The notes: generated from the letters alone by a model not told the origin. 64,000 nucleotides of DNA from Moritella dasanensis ArB 0140 (GCF_000276805.1 NZ_AKXQ01000011.1:62001-126000), one strand, 5' to 3'. Positions 30,261 through 41,370 are shown, numbered from the stretch's first letter. Numbers and translations are program-made.

Positions 30261-31718
30261 ATGCCAGAACAAAAGATCGCACAACTTAGAACTATGGTGC
30301 CAGAGATGCGCCGTGTGAAAATAATTCATTTTGTCGGTATCGGCGGCGCTGGTATGGGCGGAATTGCCGAAGTATTAGCCAATGAAGGTTACCAGATTAC
30401 CGGTTCTGATTTAGCGCCGAATCCAGTGACTGAACGTCTGGTTAAATTAGGTGCTAAGATCAACTTCGAACATACTGCTGAAAATGTATTGAACGCCAGT
30501 GTAGTGGTGGTCTCTACCGCTATCGATTTAAGTAATCCAGAAATCATTGCGGCGCACGAAAACCGTATTCCAGTGATTAAACGTGCGGAAATGCTCGCCG
30601 AATTAATGCGTTTCCGTCATGGTATTGCTATTTCAGGCACACACGGTAAAACATCGACGACGGCGTTGGTAACTGGTATTTATCATGAAGCAGGTTTAGA
30701 TCCGACTTACGTTAATGGTGGCTTAGTCAAAAGCACGGGCACCAATGCGGGTTTAGGAACGAGCAGATATTTGATTGCCGAAGCGGACGAAAGTGATGCG
30801 TCTTTTTTATTGTTACAGCCGATGGTTGCGGTGGTCACTAATATTGAAGCTGATCATATGGATACGTATGGCGGCGATTTTGCAAAATTAGAAAAAACTT
30901 TTATTGATTTTCTACATAATTTACCGTTTTACGGCCTCGCTGTCATGTGCGCCGATGATGCGGTTATTCAAAAATTGATCCCAGATGTTGGTCGTCAGGT
31001 TGTCACTTACGGTTTTTCTGAGCATGCAGACGTACGTATTGTTGATTATGTGCAACAAGGTCATCAAAGTCACTTTACTATTTGCCGTAAAGATCGTGAT
31101 GATTTGCGTGTGAGTTTAAACTCGCCCGGTCAACATAATGCCTTAAATGCAGCAGCAGCGGTTGCGGTTGCGACTGAAGATGGCATTGCTGATAGCGCGA
31201 TTGTGACGGCATTAGCTAATTTTGCTGGCACCGGTCGCCGTTTCGATCACTTGGGGGAATTTGATTCAGGTGCAGGTAATGTGATGTTGGTAGACGATTA
31301 TGGTCATCACCCAACCGAGGTTGATGTTACTATTACCGCTGCACGTGCGGGCTGGCCCGAAAAACGCTTAGTATCGGTATTCCAACCACACCGTTATACG
31401 CGTACACGTGACTTGTATGAAGATTTTGCTAACGTCTTATCAAAAGTTGATTTGTTGTTATTATTAGAAGTGTACCCAGCAGGCGAAGAGCCAATACCAG
31501 GGGCCGATAGCCGCTCATTATGTCGCAGTATTCGACAACGCGGCAATATTGAACCGATTTTTGTAGCAAGCCCTGATGAATTACCAGCGATTCTTGCTGA
31601 GCATTTACAAGACGGTGATTTAGTATTGACTCAAGGTGCTGGTAATGTCGGAACACTGGCTAAAGATCTTGCTGCGATGGCAATGGATGTGGATACGATG
31701 AAACAATGGAAGAAGTAA
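30261..31718 (+). CDS. murC: MurC, UDP-MurNAc:L-Ala ligase
   Basis: 485 residues. It attaches L-alanine to UDP-MurNAc, the first residue of the stem peptide. It has a Rossmann-like start ([17 protein letters not shown]), the ATP loop GTHGKTST from residue 126, the [10 protein letters not shown] motif and the C-terminal [19 protein letters not shown] and LTQGAGNVG. Its stop is 2 bases before the preferred ddl start. Confidence 0.97.
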   Translation: MPEQKIAQLRTMVPEMRRVKIIHFVGIGGAGMGGIAEVLANEGYQITGSDLAPNPVTERLVKLGAKINFEHTAENVLNASVVVVSTAIDLSNPEIIAAHENRIPVIKRAEMLAELMRFRHGIAISGTHGKTSTTALVTGIYHEAGLDPTYVNGGLVKSTGTNAGLGTSRYLIAEADESDASFLLLQPMVAVVTNIEADHMDTYGGDFAKLEKTFIDFLHNLPFYGLAVMCADDAVIQKLIPDVGRQVVTYGFSEHADVRIVDYVQQGHQSHFTICRKDRDDLRVSLNSPGQHNALNAAAAVAVATEDGIADSAIVTALANFAGTGRRFDHLGEFDSGAGNVMLVDDYGHHPTEVDVTITAARAGWPEKRLVSVFQPHRYTRTRDLYEDFANVLSKVDLLLLLEVYPAGEEPIPGADSRSLCRSIRQRGNIEPIFVASPDELPAILAEHLQDGDLVLTQGAGNVGTLAKDLAAMAMDVDTMKQWKK

Positions 31719-31720
31719 TC

Positions 31721-32644
31721 ATGAGCGCAACAAACACGAAAAAAGTAGCAGTATTATTTGGCGGTAATTCTGCCGAACGTGAAGTGTCACTCAAATCAGG
31801 TGCGGCTGTGACTGCCGGTTTACAACGTGCAGGTGTTGATGCGCATGCATTAGATACAGCAGAGTACGATGTGTACCAGCTTGGTCGTGATGGCTTTACC
31901 CATGCGTTTATTGCCTTACATGGTCGCGGTGGCGAAGATGGTGTTATGCAAGGTGCGTTAGAGTTACTTGCTATTCCGTATACCGGTAGCCGTGTATTAG
32001 GCGCTGCGTTAGCGATGGATAAGATCCGCACTAAACAAATTTGGCAATCGCAAGGGCTACCAACAGCACTTTATCGTATTGTCACACCGACTGATTTTAA
32101 TACTGACATCGCCAGCGATATAATTGCTGAACTTGGCTCTCCGGTGATCATTAAACCGGCGAAAGAAGGTTCAAGCATCGGTATGGCGAAAGTGCATAAC
32201 GTGGCGGAATTAGAAATTGCGGTAACGGCAGCGTTTGCATATGATAATGAAATTCTAATTGAGCAATGGATTGAAGGCCCTGAGTTTACTGTGGCGATTC
32301 TGGGTGATGAAGTATTACCGGTTATTCAACTTAAAACGCCAAACACGTTTTATGATTACCAAGCGAAGTATCAATCTAATACCACAGAATATTTGTGTCC
32401 GGCACCGATTACGGATGCACAGCGTCAGCAATTACAAGCGTATGCATTAAAAGCGTTTCATGCGGTCGCTGCTGAAGGCTGGGGTCGTGTTGATGCGATG
32501 CTTGATGCACAAGGCCAGTTTCAATTATTGGAAGTGAATACGGTACCGGGTATGACTGAAAAAAGTTTAGTGCCAATGGCGGCGAAAGCAGCAGGTTATG
32601 ACTTTGAAAGCTTAGTATCGAAGGTATTAGCACTTGCGCATTGA
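31721..32644 (+). CDS. ddl: D-alanine:D-alanine ligase (DdlB type)
   Basis: 307 residues from the ATG that lies 2 bases after murC, with GGAAGAAG upstream; a start at 31706 inside murC is less likely by alignment with E. coli DdlB. It makes the D-Ala-D-Ala used by MurF. ATP-grasp fold: VLFGGNSAEREVSLKSG, HGRGGEDGVMQG, the IIKPAKEGSSIGM loop and the metal-binding VNTVPGMTEKSLVPMAA. Confidence 0.96.
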   Translation: MSATNTKKVAVLFGGNSAEREVSLKSGAAVTAGLQRAGVDAHALDTAEYDVYQLGRDGFTHAFIALHGRGGEDGVMQGALELLAIPYTGSRVLGAALAMDKIRTKQIWQSQGLPTALYRIVTPTDFNTDIASDIIAELGSPVIIKPAKEGSSIGMAKVHNVAELEIAVTAAFAYDNEILIEQWIEGPEFTVAILGDEVLPVIQLKTPNTFYDYQAKYQSNTTEYLCPAPITDAQRQQLQAYALKAFHAVAAEGWGRVDAMLDAQGQFQLLEVNTVPGMTEKSLVPMAAKAAGYDFESLVSKVLALAH

Positions 32645-32671
32645 TCGACGTATTAAGCGACGTATTTAAAT

Positions 32672-33490
32672 ATGACTACTGCTACTATAACGCCGGGAAC
32701 AGCAGTGCAAGATGATAATATCTATGCGCTGACCGAACTTGAAATTCAAGCGGATGAGTCCTGCGTTGAAGAATTAGGTCGATCACGTTTACAGCGTGGT
32801 TTAGGTCTATTTTTCTTCTTTATGGTGATAGTCTTTTTTAGCTGGATGTTCAGCAGTATGGAAGCATATTTGACTGATGCCAGTAAAATTCCAATGTCAG
32901 CGTTGATTATCCAAGGTGAGCGTCACTATGTTAGCGATGATGATATTCGTACGGTATTATTGCAAAAACCGGCGATAGAAAATTATTTTTCAGTCAATGT
33001 CGATGATATTCAAAATAAAATAGAATCGCTGCCTTGGGTTTACCATGCATCGGTACGTAAAAGCTGGCCAGATTTATTGCGCGTTTATATTCAAGAGCAA
33101 CCCGTTGTTGCGGTATGGAATGATACTCAGCTGCTTAATGAAGATGGCATTGTGTTTGATGCGGACATTAACAGTGCGCCTAAATCATTGGTGAAGCTTT
33201 ATAGTCCCAATGATAGAATTGTACCTGCACTGTCTAAATATAATGAATTCAACGGATTACTTCAGATTAACAATTATGAAATCGTTAAAATGACAGTTAA
33301 TTTGCGGAATGCAATAACGGTTGTATTAAGTAATGGTATTATGTTGCGCTTAGGGCGAGAAGATGCGATCACACGGATCCAACGCTATATCGATTATGTC
33401 GCAGTATTAGACAAAGATAAAATAGCCTATATAGATTTACGTTACGATACAGGTTTCTCAGTTGGCTGGAAAAATGACAATAAAGAGTAG
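32672..33490 (+). CDS. ftsQ: FtsQ, divisome scaffold protein
   Basis: 272 residues. A cytosolic tail of about 45 residues precedes one membrane helix (about 47-66). The periplasmic part starts with a POTRA domain (PMSALIIQGERHYVSDDDIR) and continues with the beta domain that binds FtsB (WPDLLRVYIQEQPVVAVWND, and a LRLGREDAITRIQRYI stretch). FtsQ recruits FtsBL to the septum. ftsA follows after 5 bases. Confidence 0.95.
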   Translation: MTTATITPGTAVQDDNIYALTELEIQADESCVEELGRSRLQRGLGLFFFFMVIVFFSWMFSSMEAYLTDASKIPMSALIIQGERHYVSDDDIRTVLLQKPAIENYFSVNVDDIQNKIESLPWVYHASVRKSWPDLLRVYIQEQPVVAVWNDTQLLNEDGIVFDADINSAPKSLVKLYSPNDRIVPALSKYNEFNGLLQINNYEIVKMTVNLRNAITVVLSNGIMLRLGREDAITRIQRYIDYVAVLDKDKIAYIDLRYDTGFSVGWKNDNKE

Positions 33491-33495
33491 TGATA

Positions 33496-34743
33496 ATGAC
33501 TAAGTCGATGGAACGAAAATTAATTGTAGGTTTGGATATCGGCACATCAAAAATTGCCGTTGTCGTTGGTGAGTTATTACCTGACGGCGAGCTGAACATC
33601 ATCGGTTTAGGTGAAAGCGCGTCGAGAGGCATGGATAAAGGTGGTGTTAACGATCTTGAATCTGTGGTCAAAGCCGTGCAACGTGCATTACAAGAAGCTG
33701 AAATGATGGCTGATATGAAAATATCGTCAGTCTATTTGAGTATTTCTGGTAAACATATTAGCAGCCAAGATGAAATTGGTATGGTGGCGATTTCTGAAGA
33801 TGAAGTCACACAAGATGATGTCGATAACGTGATCTATACTGCAAGGTCGGTGCGAATTCGTGACGAACATCGAATTTTACATGTGATACCACAGGAATAT
33901 GCTATTGATTATCAAGAGCGCATTAAAAATCCTGTTGGTTTATCAGGCGTTCGTATGAAAGCCAAGGTACATTTGATCACCTGTCACAATGACATGGCAA
34001 AAAACATTGTAAAATGTGCTGAACGTTGTGAATTACATGTCGATAAATTAATTTTTTCTGCGCTGGCATCAAGTTATGCTGTGGTCACTGATGATGAGAA
34101 AGAACTCGGTGTTTGTGTCGTGGATATCGGCGGTGGCACGATTGATATCGCCGTATTTTATGATGGTTCGTTACGTCATACATCGGTGTTTTCTTATGCG
34201 GGAAATGCAGTTACTAGTGATATTGCTTATGCATTTGGTACCCCGCCAGCAGATGCTGAAGATATTAAAGTTAACTTTGGTTGTGCACACGCTAATTTAT
34301 TACAACGTGATGATACTATCGAAGTGGCGAGTGTCGGCGGTCGACCATCGCGCACTTTACAGCGACAAACACTTGCAGAAGTGATAGAACCTCGATATTC
34401 TGAGCTATTCGGAATGGTTGAAGATGAATTAAAAACTGTTTTGGCCTCATTAAAACTGGAAAAATTAGCAGCGGGTATTGTCCTCACTGGCGGCGCTGCA
34501 CAAATTGAAGGTTTGGTTGAATGTGCAGAAGGCGTATTTAACTCACAAGTTAGAATTGGTATACCCTTAAATATCAAGGGATTAACTGAATATGTAAATA
34601 CCCCAGTTTATTCAACAGCGGTTGGTTTACTTCTGTTTGGTAAAGAACATCAGTTCGAACCTACAACAGAAGTAGTCGTAGAAAAAAATAATTGTAATCA
34701 GCTATTAAAAAAAATAATGAGCTGGTTCAAAGGCGGGTTTTAA
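33496..34743 (+). CDS. ftsA: FtsA, actin-like membrane tether of FtsZ
   Basis: 415 residues from the ATG; a GTG two codons earlier overlaps the ftsQ stop, but the ATG aligns exactly with E. coli FtsA. Actin-fold signatures are LIVGLDIGTSKIAVVVGE, VVDIGGGTIDIAVF and VLTGGAAQIEGL. The C-terminal amphipathic membrane-targeting helix LLKKIMSWFKGGF is intact. It polymerises and ties the Z ring to the membrane. ftsZ follows after 30 bases. Confidence 0.97.
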   Translation: MTKSMERKLIVGLDIGTSKIAVVVGELLPDGELNIIGLGESASRGMDKGGVNDLESVVKAVQRALQEAEMMADMKISSVYLSISGKHISSQDEIGMVAISEDEVTQDDVDNVIYTARSVRIRDEHRILHVIPQEYAIDYQERIKNPVGLSGVRMKAKVHLITCHNDMAKNIVKCAERCELHVDKLIFSALASSYAVVTDDEKELGVCVVDIGGGTIDIAVFYDGSLRHTSVFSYAGNAVTSDIAYAFGTPPADAEDIKVNFGCAHANLLQRDDTIEVASVGGRPSRTLQRQTLAEVIEPRYSELFGMVEDELKTVLASLKLEKLAAGIVLTGGAAQIEGLVECAEGVFNSQVRIGIPLNIKGLTEYVNTPVYSTAVGLLLFGKEHQFEPTTEVVVEKNNCNQLLKKIMSWFKGGF

Positions 34744-34773
34744 AACCCCAATAAGATTTTTGGAGAAAGTACC

Positions 34774-35967
34774 ATGTTTGAACTACTCGATGATAGTCAC
34801 GATGAAGCTGTCATTAAAGTTATTGGTGTTGGTGGCGGCGGCGGTAATGCTGTTGATCACATGGTAAGTGAGACAATTGAAGGTGTTGAATTTATTGTAA
34901 TTAATACGGATGCACAAGCATTGCGTAATTCAGCAGCTGGCACTGTTATTCAAATCGGTAACACAATCACGAAAGGCTTAGGTGCGGGTGCAAATCCAGC
35001 GGTAGGCCGTGAAGCAGCATCAGAAGATCGCGATACTATCCGTGAGCATCTACAAGGCTCTGATATGATCTTTATCGCAGCTGGTATGGGCGGTGGTACG
35101 GGTACTGGCGCTGCACCAGTTGTTGCTGAAATTGCAAAAGAACTGGGTATCTTGACTGTAGCCGTAGTAACGAAACCTTTCTCTTTTGAAGGTAAACGTC
35201 GTCTGAGTTACGCGCAAGCCGGTATTGATGCATTAAGTGAACAAGTTGATTCTTTGATCACAATCCCGAACGACAAACTACTGAAAGTATTGGGTCGCGG
35301 TGTGAGCTTATTAGATGCCTTCAAAGCAGCAAATAATGTATTGCTTGGTGCTGTGCAAGGTATTGCAGAATTAATTACTCGTCCTGGTCTTATCAACGTG
35401 GATTTCGCCGATGTTCGCACAGTCATGAGCGAAATGGGTACTGCAATGATGGGTACGGGCGTTGCATCTGGTGAAGATCGTGCTGAAGAAGCCGCTGAAG
35501 CTGCTATCTCTAGCCCATTACTTGATGATGTCGATCTAGCGGGCGCACGTGGTATTCTGGTGAATATTACTGCCGGCTTAGACATCAACATCGAAGAATT
35601 TGAAACGGTTGGTAATTCAATTAAAGCGTTTGCATCTGATAATGCAACGGTTGTTGTGGGTGCGGTAATCGACCCTGAAATGACAGATGAACTTCGTGTA
35701 ACGGTTGTTGTTACGGGTATCGGTGCTGAAAATAAACCTGATATGACCTTAGTACCGACACCAGTGAAGAAAATCGAAGAAGCTAAAGTTGAACCAGCTA
35801 AAATTGAAGAAACAGCTAAAGCGACAGTGGTAGCAGCCGATAACCAAGTTGACGTGCAAAATGTTGCACAGCAAGTTGCTGTTGGTGAAAGTCATACTAC
35901 TAAGGCAACGAAAAGTGAACCGGACTATCTCGATATTCCAGCGTTCTTACGTCGCCAAGCAGACTAA
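34774..35967 (+). CDS. ftsZ: FtsZ, tubulin-like division GTPase
   Basis: 397 residues. It forms the Z ring. The tubulin signature GGGTGTG starts near residue 107, and the T7-loop region NVDFADVRTVM with the catalytic Asp is present. A variable linker (about 315-380, rich in Lys/Glu/Ala/Val) leads to the conserved C-terminal peptide DYLDIPAFLRRQAD that binds FtsA and ZipA. A good TGGAGAAAG ribosome site precedes the ATG. Confidence 0.98.
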   Translation: MFELLDDSHDEAVIKVIGVGGGGGNAVDHMVSETIEGVEFIVINTDAQALRNSAAGTVIQIGNTITKGLGAGANPAVGREAASEDRDTIREHLQGSDMIFIAAGMGGGTGTGAAPVVAEIAKELGILTVAVVTKPFSFEGKRRLSYAQAGIDALSEQVDSLITIPNDKLLKVLGRGVSLLDAFKAANNVLLGAVQGIAELITRPGLINVDFADVRTVMSEMGTAMMGTGVASGEDRAEEAAEAAISSPLLDDVDLAGARGILVNITAGLDINIEEFETVGNSIKAFASDNATVVVGAVIDPEMTDELRVTVVVTGIGAENKPDMTLVPTPVKKIEEAKVEPAKIEETAKATVVAADNQVDVQNVAQQVAVGESHTTKATKSEPDYLDIPAFLRRQAD

Positions 35968-35995
35968 TACTTTATTGTATTGTCGCTAGAATATG

Positions 35996-36034
35996 ATTCA
36001 GTCTTACGCACTGTTTTTAGCCTAAAGACTGAAT
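35996..36034 (+). other. Hairpin downstream of ftsZ
   Basis: A 10-base exact stem, ATTCAGTCTT (35996-36005) with AAGACTGAAT (36025-36034), lies just before the lpxC promoter. There is no T tract after it, so it may protect the ftsZ message end or cause weak termination. Confidence 0.55.
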
Positions 36035-36062
36035 TATATAAGCTGTGTTTGGATTGGTGATT

Positions 36063-36091
36063 TTGCATTTCCAGTAGGGCTGTGGTAAATT
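36063..36091 (+). promoter_or_regulatory. Candidate sigma-70 promoter for lpxC
   Basis: TTGCAT (36063-36068), exactly 17 bases, then TAAATT (36086-36091). It is 45 bases before the lpxC start, matching the known presence of a separate lpxC promoter in E. coli. Confidence 0.55.
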
Positions 36092-36136
36092 GCTCGGCCT
36101 CGCGCTGGAGTGTGGGATTTAAATAGGGTGACACTA

Positions 36137-37060
36137 ATGATTAAACAAAGAACATTAAAACAAGCTGTACGTGGTACCGGCATCGGTCTGCATTCTGGCA
36201 ACAAGGTTACCCTAAATCTTCGTCCAGCAGCAGCGAATACCGGTATTATCTATCGTCGTATCGATCTTGACCCTATCGTTGATTTCAAAGCATCGGCTGA
36301 CATGGTTAAAGATACGATGTTGTGTACTTGTCTTGTTAGTGAAGACGGTCACCGTATTTCGACTGTCGAACATATTAATGCGGCATTAGCAGGCCTTGGC
36401 ATCGATAATATTATTATTGAAGTTGATGCAGCTGAAATTCCAATCATGGATGGCAGCGCTAGTCCTTTTATTTTCTTGCTGCAAAGTGCGGGAATTGAAG
36501 AGCTAAATTGTGCCAAGAAATTTATTAAAATCAAACAACCAATTCGTGTTGAAGATGGCGATAAGTGGGCTGAATTCTTACCGTCGAACCATGGGTTTAT
36601 CATGGATTTACGTATTGAATTTGATCATCCGGTATTTGAAGGTCAAAACCAGCATATTCGTGCAGATTTTTCTGGCGATTGGTTCCATCAAGAAATCAGT
36701 CGTGCACGTACTTTTGGTTTTATGAAAGATATTGAATATTTACAGTCACAAAACCTCGCACTGGGCGGTAGTCTAGACAATGCGATTGTGGTTGATGAGT
36801 TCCGTATTCTAAATGATGACGGTTTACGTTATGAAGATGAATTCGTTAAACATAAAGTACTTGATGCTGTTGGTGATCTGTATTTATCAGGCCATTCAAT
36901 CTTGGGTGAGTTTAGAGCATTCAAAACTGGCCACGGCATGAATAACTTATTATTAAGAGCATTACTTGCTAATCAAGAAGCGTGGGAATTTACCACCATT
37001 GATGAAACGCAAGATGCGCCTATTCGTTGGTTAGAAGCCAATCTAGAACTGGCGTTATAA
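36137..37060 (+). CDS. lpxC: LpxC, UDP-3-O-acyl-GlcNAc deacetylase
   Basis: 307 residues from the ATG after TAGGGTGAC; a start 27 bases earlier adds residues not found in the family. It is the zinc enzyme for the first committed step of lipid A synthesis. Zinc ligands are in [17 protein letters not shown] (the His) and [11 protein letters not shown] (His-x3-Asp). The C-terminal HNNLLLRAL-type segment is present as [13 protein letters not shown]. In E. coli its level is controlled by FtsH acting on its C-terminus; this cannot be judged here. Confidence 0.97.
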   Translation: MIKQRTLKQAVRGTGIGLHSGNKVTLNLRPAAANTGIIYRRIDLDPIVDFKASADMVKDTMLCTCLVSEDGHRISTVEHINAALAGLGIDNIIIEVDAAEIPIMDGSASPFIFLLQSAGIEELNCAKKFIKIKQPIRVEDGDKWAEFLPSNHGFIMDLRIEFDHPVFEGQNQHIRADFSGDWFHQEISRARTFGFMKDIEYLQSQNLALGGSLDNAIVVDEFRILNDDGLRYEDEFVKHKVLDAVGDLYLSGHSILGEFRAFKTGHGMNNLLLRALLANQEAWEFTTIDETQDAPIRWLEANLELAL

Positions 37061-37186
37061 TCTAACCAAATCAGTTTATTATCTCGGTTCTGACGCTGTT
37101 ACTGCGCGCTGAGATAAATACAGATAGAATTGTGGCACCAAATTGTTTATATTTAGTGTCACATATTCATCAGTTAAAAAAAGATT

Positions 37187-38101
37187 ATGAGCGTTACAAT
37201 TACTTACTCGAATAGTAAACATAACTATTCTAAATTATTTAATCTCTATTTCTTCATATTTGCATTAATTGCTGTTATTGCAGCATCGATAGCGTCTTCT
37301 TGGTTTCTCTATTCAAACTACTCTTCTCAAGCCATTCAGCTTAAGATTGCAAAAACTCAGCAAAAATATCAACAACAAGCCGATCAAGTCCTTGCGCTAC
37401 GTCAAGAAACAGATTTGAAAATCGCGGTATTTGCGAGTAAAGTTGGCATGATGCAAGCGGAAGTTAACCGTTTGAGTTTATTGGGTGATGAATTGGCTAA
37501 AGATGCCAGTTTGACGCGTGGTGAATTTGATTTTATGCTAAAGCCTGCCATTGGTGGTCCTATGGATACCGATTCAAGTTATGCTGTTGATTTACAAACC
37601 TTGCTTGAAGAGATGGATTTACTGTCATTAGAAGTAAATAATCGCTCGCAACAGCTCACACTACTTGAAACTATGCTATTGAATCACAATATAACAGATG
37701 AGGCTGTGTTATCTGGTCGACCTGTTATTCAGCGTGGTTCTTGGTTATCATCTCCTTATGGCGTGCGTAAAGACCCTTTTACAGGGCGAGCTACTATGCA
37801 TAAGGGTGTTGATTTTGCAGGTGATAATGGTATGAACATTATTGCCACAGGCGCTGGTGTTGTTACTTGGTCTGGAAGACGTTCAGGTTATGGCTTATTA
37901 GTCGAAATTAATCATGGTAATGGTCTGTCGTCACGTTATGCCCATTCCAAAGAGTTGATCGCAAAAGAAGGCGATGTGGTTGGTAAAGGGCAAACTATTG
38001 CTATTATGGGAAGTTCGGGACGCTCTACTGGACCCCATGTGCACTACGAAGTGCTAAAATCGGGACGACAAGTCGATCCTAAACGCTATGTTTATCGCTA
38101 A
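37187..38101 (+). CDS. M23-family (LytM) peptidase with membrane anchor
   Basis: 304 residues. A membrane helix at about 20-43 is followed by a coiled coil (about 55-110) and an M23 domain at about 190-300. The zinc site is intact: HKGVDFAG (His-x3-Asp) and HVHYEV (His-x-His). GSSGRSTGPHVHYEV and RQVDPKRYV are typical of murein endopeptidases, so it likely faces the periplasm and cuts peptide cross-links, or activates an amidase. It stands between lpxC and secA, the slot taken by secM in E. coli. A similar gene is known there in other marine gammaproteobacteria, from memory only. Confidence 0.85.
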   Translation: MSVTITYSNSKHNYSKLFNLYFFIFALIAVIAASIASSWFLYSNYSSQAIQLKIAKTQQKYQQQADQVLALRQETDLKIAVFASKVGMMQAEVNRLSLLGDELAKDASLTRGEFDFMLKPAIGGPMDTDSSYAVDLQTLLEEMDLLSLEVNNRSQQLTLLETMLLNHNITDEAVLSGRPVIQRGSWLSSPYGVRKDPFTGRATMHKGVDFAGDNGMNIIATGAGVVTWSGRRSGYGLLVEINHGNGLSSRYAHSKELIAKEGDVVGKGQTIAIMGSSGRSTGPHVHYEVLKSGRQVDPKRYVYR

Positions 38102-38147
38102 AATGCTTTAAATTTCAAATAGATTCACAATAACTTTTGGTCATAAA

Positions 38148-40865
38148 ATGTTAACTAATATAATTACAAAAATAGTCGGTAGCCGCAATGACCGCATTTT
38201 AAAAAAATTGCACAAAGTTGTAAAACAAGTTAATCAATTAGAAGCAGATTTTGAAGTATTATCAGATGATGAACTAAAAGCAAAAACAGTTGATTTCCAA
38301 CAACGTTTTGCTGCTGGTGAATCACTTGATAGTCTTTTAGCGGAAGCATTTGCGGTAGTACGCGAAGGCTCTAAACGTGTGTTTGGTATGCGTCACTTCG
38401 ATGTCCAACTATTGGGTGGTATGGTATTAAACAATAACCAAATCGCCGAAATGCGTACAGGTGAAGGTAAAACCCTAACCGCAACGCTACCTGCATATTT
38501 AAATGCCTTAACAGGTAAAGGCGTCCATATTATTACGGTGAATGATTATCTTGCTGCACGTGATGCGGAATGGAATCGTGAACTATTTGAATTCTTAGGG
38601 TTAACCGTTGGCTTGAACGTGTCTGGCATGGACAACATGGCCAAACGTGACGCTTATGCTGCGGATGTTACCTACGGCACCAATAATGAATTTGGTTTTG
38701 ATTACCTGCGTGACAACATGGCGTTCGAACCGCAACAGCGTGTAATGCGCCCGTTATACTACGCGGTAATCGATGAAGTCGATTCAATCTTAATTGATGA
38801 AGCGCGTACACCACTGATTATCTCAGGTCCTGCGGATAACAGCTCAGAATTATATACTAAGATTAACACCATCATTCCATTGCTAGAACAGCAAGAGCAA
38901 GAAGATACTGAAGAATATACGGGTGTTGGTCACTACACGGTTGATGAAAAGAACAAGCAGGTATTACTGACTGAGAACGGTCAAATTAAAGTAGAAGAAA
39001 TGTTGAAAGAGCGTGGCTTATTAAGCGCTGATGATTCTTTATTCTCTGCTGCTAACATCTCATTACTGCATCACATTAATGCGGCATTACGTGCGCATAC
39101 GTTATTTGAAAAAGACGTTGATTATATCGTTAGTGATGAAGGCGAAATTGTTATTGTTGACGAACATACGGGCCGTACTATGCCGGGTCGTCGTTGGTCT
39201 GAAGGTCTACATCAAGCGGTAGAAGCCCGTGAAGGTGTGAAGATCCAAAATGAAAACCAAACGTTAGCATCGATTACTTTCCAGAATTACTTCCGTATGT
39301 ACGAAAAACTGTCGGGTATGACGGGTACGGCTGATACTGAAGCTTTCGAATTCCAATCTATTTATAGCTTGGAAACAGTGGTACTACCGACCAACAAACC
39401 AATGACGCGTAAAGACTTCGGCGATCTGGTTTACCTGACTGCTGATGAAAAGCATGTCGCGATCATTGAAGATATTAAAGATTGTGTCGCTAGAAAACAG
39501 CCTGTATTAGTGGGTACGGTATCCATTGAGAGTTCTGAATTACTTTCTAATTTATTGAAGAAAGACAAGATCAAGCATAACGTATTGAACGCTAAGTTCC
39601 ATGAACGTGAAGCTGAGATCGTTTCTGATGCTGGTAGTATCGGCGCGGTAACAATTGCAACCAATATGGCCGGTCGTGGTACCGATATTGTGTTGGGTGG
39701 TAACTGGCAGACTGATGTTGATAAGCTGAAGAATCCGACTGAAGCGCAAATTGCCCATATTAAAGCGGAATGGCAAGTACGTCACGAAGCTGTGCTTGCT
39801 GCTGGTGGTTTACATATCATTGGTACTGAGCGTCACGAGTCTCGTCGTATTGATAATCAATTACGTGGTCGTTCTGGTCGTCAGGGTGATGCAGGTTCAA
39901 CACGTTTCTATCTTTCTATGGCCGATCCGCTTATGCGTATTTTCACATCAGACCGTATTACCGGCATGATGAAGAAATTGGGTATGGAAGAAGGCGAAGC
40001 GATTGAGCATAAATGGGTAACACGCGCGATCGAAAATGCCCAACGTAAAGTTGAAGGCCGTAACTTTGATATTCGTAAATCGTTACTTGAATTCGATGAT
40101 GTTGCCAATGATCAACGTAAAGTGGTTTATGAGCAACGTAACGAGTTAATGGAAGCGGAAGACATCCGTGACACTATGGTTGCGATCCGTGAAGACGTGA
40201 TCAATGCGGTTATGGATGCTTACATCCCACCACAATCATTACATGAAATGTGGGACATCTCAGGTCTAGAACAGCGTTTACGTGCTGATTTCATGCTGGA
40301 ATTACCTATTCAGCAATGGATTGATGATGACAGTAAGTTATACGAAGAGAAGATCCGTGAACGTATCATGACAGCGGCGAATGAAACTTACGTCGCAAAA
40401 GAAGATGCTGTGGGTGCCCAAGTGATCCGTCAGTTCGAAAAAGCAGTCATGCTACAAACACTTGATGGTTTATGGAAAGAGCATTTAGCGGCAATGGACC
40501 ATTTACGTCAAGGTATTCATTTACGTGGTTATGCCCAGAAAAACCCGAAACAAGAATACAAGCGTGAGTCGTTTGAACTGTTTACTGAAATGTTAGAAAA
40601 TTTGAAGACTGATGTCGTTGGCGTGGTTTGTAAAGTTCAGGTGCAAGCACCGGAAGATGTCGAAGCGGTAGAAGCACAGCATCGTCGTAGTGAATCATTA
40701 CCACAAAACATGAGTCACGCAGCGGCTGAAAACCAACTTGCTGATGAATCAACGGCGACTGAAGCTGAAACATTTGTGCGTCAAGGTCAGAAAGTAGGTC
40801 GTAATGATCCTTGTCCTTGCGGTTCAGGTGCTAAATTTAAACAGTGCCATGGTAAATTAAGCTAA
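38148..40865 (+). CDS. secA: SecA, preprotein translocase ATPase
   Basis: 905 residues. It drives export of unfolded proteins through SecYEG. Walker A MRTGEGKT is at about 102-109, the DEAD-like [13 protein letters not shown] follows, and the C-terminal zinc motif [14 protein letters not shown] is complete, which indicates SecB binding. The secM arrest gene that regulates secA in E. coli is absent upstream, so control by translational arrest is not expected. A strong terminator follows. Confidence 0.98.
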   Translation: MLTNIITKIVGSRNDRILKKLHKVVKQVNQLEADFEVLSDDELKAKTVDFQQRFAAGESLDSLLAEAFAVVREGSKRVFGMRHFDVQLLGGMVLNNNQIAEMRTGEGKTLTATLPAYLNALTGKGVHIITVNDYLAARDAEWNRELFEFLGLTVGLNVSGMDNMAKRDAYAADVTYGTNNEFGFDYLRDNMAFEPQQRVMRPLYYAVIDEVDSILIDEARTPLIISGPADNSSELYTKINTIIPLLEQQEQEDTEEYTGVGHYTVDEKNKQVLLTENGQIKVEEMLKERGLLSADDSLFSAANISLLHHINAALRAHTLFEKDVDYIVSDEGEIVIVDEHTGRTMPGRRWSEGLHQAVEAREGVKIQNENQTLASITFQNYFRMYEKLSGMTGTADTEAFEFQSIYSLETVVLPTNKPMTRKDFGDLVYLTADEKHVAIIEDIKDCVARKQPVLVGTVSIESSELLSNLLKKDKIKHNVLNAKFHEREAEIVSDAGSIGAVTIATNMAGRGTDIVLGGNWQTDVDKLKNPTEAQIAHIKAEWQVRHEAVLAAGGLHIIGTERHESRRIDNQLRGRSGRQGDAGSTRFYLSMADPLMRIFTSDRITGMMKKLGMEEGEAIEHKWVTRAIENAQRKVEGRNFDIRKSLLEFDDVANDQRKVVYEQRNELMEAEDIRDTMVAIREDVINAVMDAYIPPQSLHEMWDISGLEQRLRADFMLELPIQQWIDDDSKLYEEKIRERIMTAANETYVAKEDAVGAQVIRQFEKAVMLQTLDGLWKEHLAAMDHLRQGIHLRGYAQKNPKQEYKRESFELFTEMLENLKTDVVGVVCKVQVQAPEDVEAVEAQHRRSESLPQNMSHAAAENQLADESTATEAETFVRQGQKVGRNDPCPCGSGAKFKQCHGKLS

Positions 40866-40890
40866 TAACGGTAGTTAACACCCGTTATTA
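40863..40890 (+). repeat. Inverted repeat just after secA
   Basis: AATAACGG and CCGTTATT form an exact stem with a 10-base centre directly after the secA stop. There is no T tract. It is followed by the real terminator. Confidence 0.55.
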
Positions 40891-40899
40891 ATGAAAATT

Positions 40900-40935
40900 A
40901 AAAGCGCTAAAACAGCAATGTTTTAGCGCTTTTTG
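40900..40935 (+). terminator. Terminator after secA
   Basis: AAAGCGCTAAAAC pairs with GTTTTAGCGCTTT across a 6-base loop and ends in a T run. Confidence 0.92.
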
Positions 40936-40977
40936 TTAACTGTCATTTAATCCTATAATTTAATAAGAGAATTCAGC

Positions 40978-41370
40978 ATGAAAGTCGTCCATGTCGCTGC
41001 CGGTATTATTGTTCGTGATCAGCAAGTATTTATCAGTAAACGTAGCTCAGAGCAGCACCAAGGTGACAAGTGGGAGTTTCCTGGTGGTAAGGTGGAATCT
41101 GGCGAATCTGTGCTTGAAGCGTTAACTAGAGAGCTTAAAGAGGAAGTTAATCTTGATGTTATTAATGCGCAGGCATTTCACCAGTTAGAATTCGATTATG
41201 GCGACAAGATCGTGCAATTGGATTTTTATCTTGTTGATAAATTTGACGGTGTAGGTAAGGGTCTTGAAGGGCAGCAAACTGCATGGGTTAATATTAATGC
41301 ATTAGCGGATTATAAATTCCCAGCGGCGAATCAAGTGATCGTCGAGATGTTAATGACTCAGTTTGCCTGA
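40978..41370 (+). CDS. mutT: MutT, 8-oxo-dGTP diphosphatase (Nudix)
   Basis: 130 residues. It removes oxidised dGTP from the nucleotide pool. The Nudix box runs from GGKVESGESVLEALTREL through KEEVNLD. The core catalytic REL-x-EE is intact, but the usual Gly of the final EE-x-G-U position is Asn here. It follows secA as in E. coli but has its own leader after the secA terminator. It is convergent with yacG. Confidence 0.92.
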   Translation: MKVVHVAAGIIVRDQQVFISKRSSEQHQGDKWEFPGGKVESGESVLEALTRELKEEVNLDVINAQAFHQLEFDYGDKIVQLDFYLVDKFDGVGKGLEGQQTAWVNINALADYKFPAANQVIVEMLMTQFA

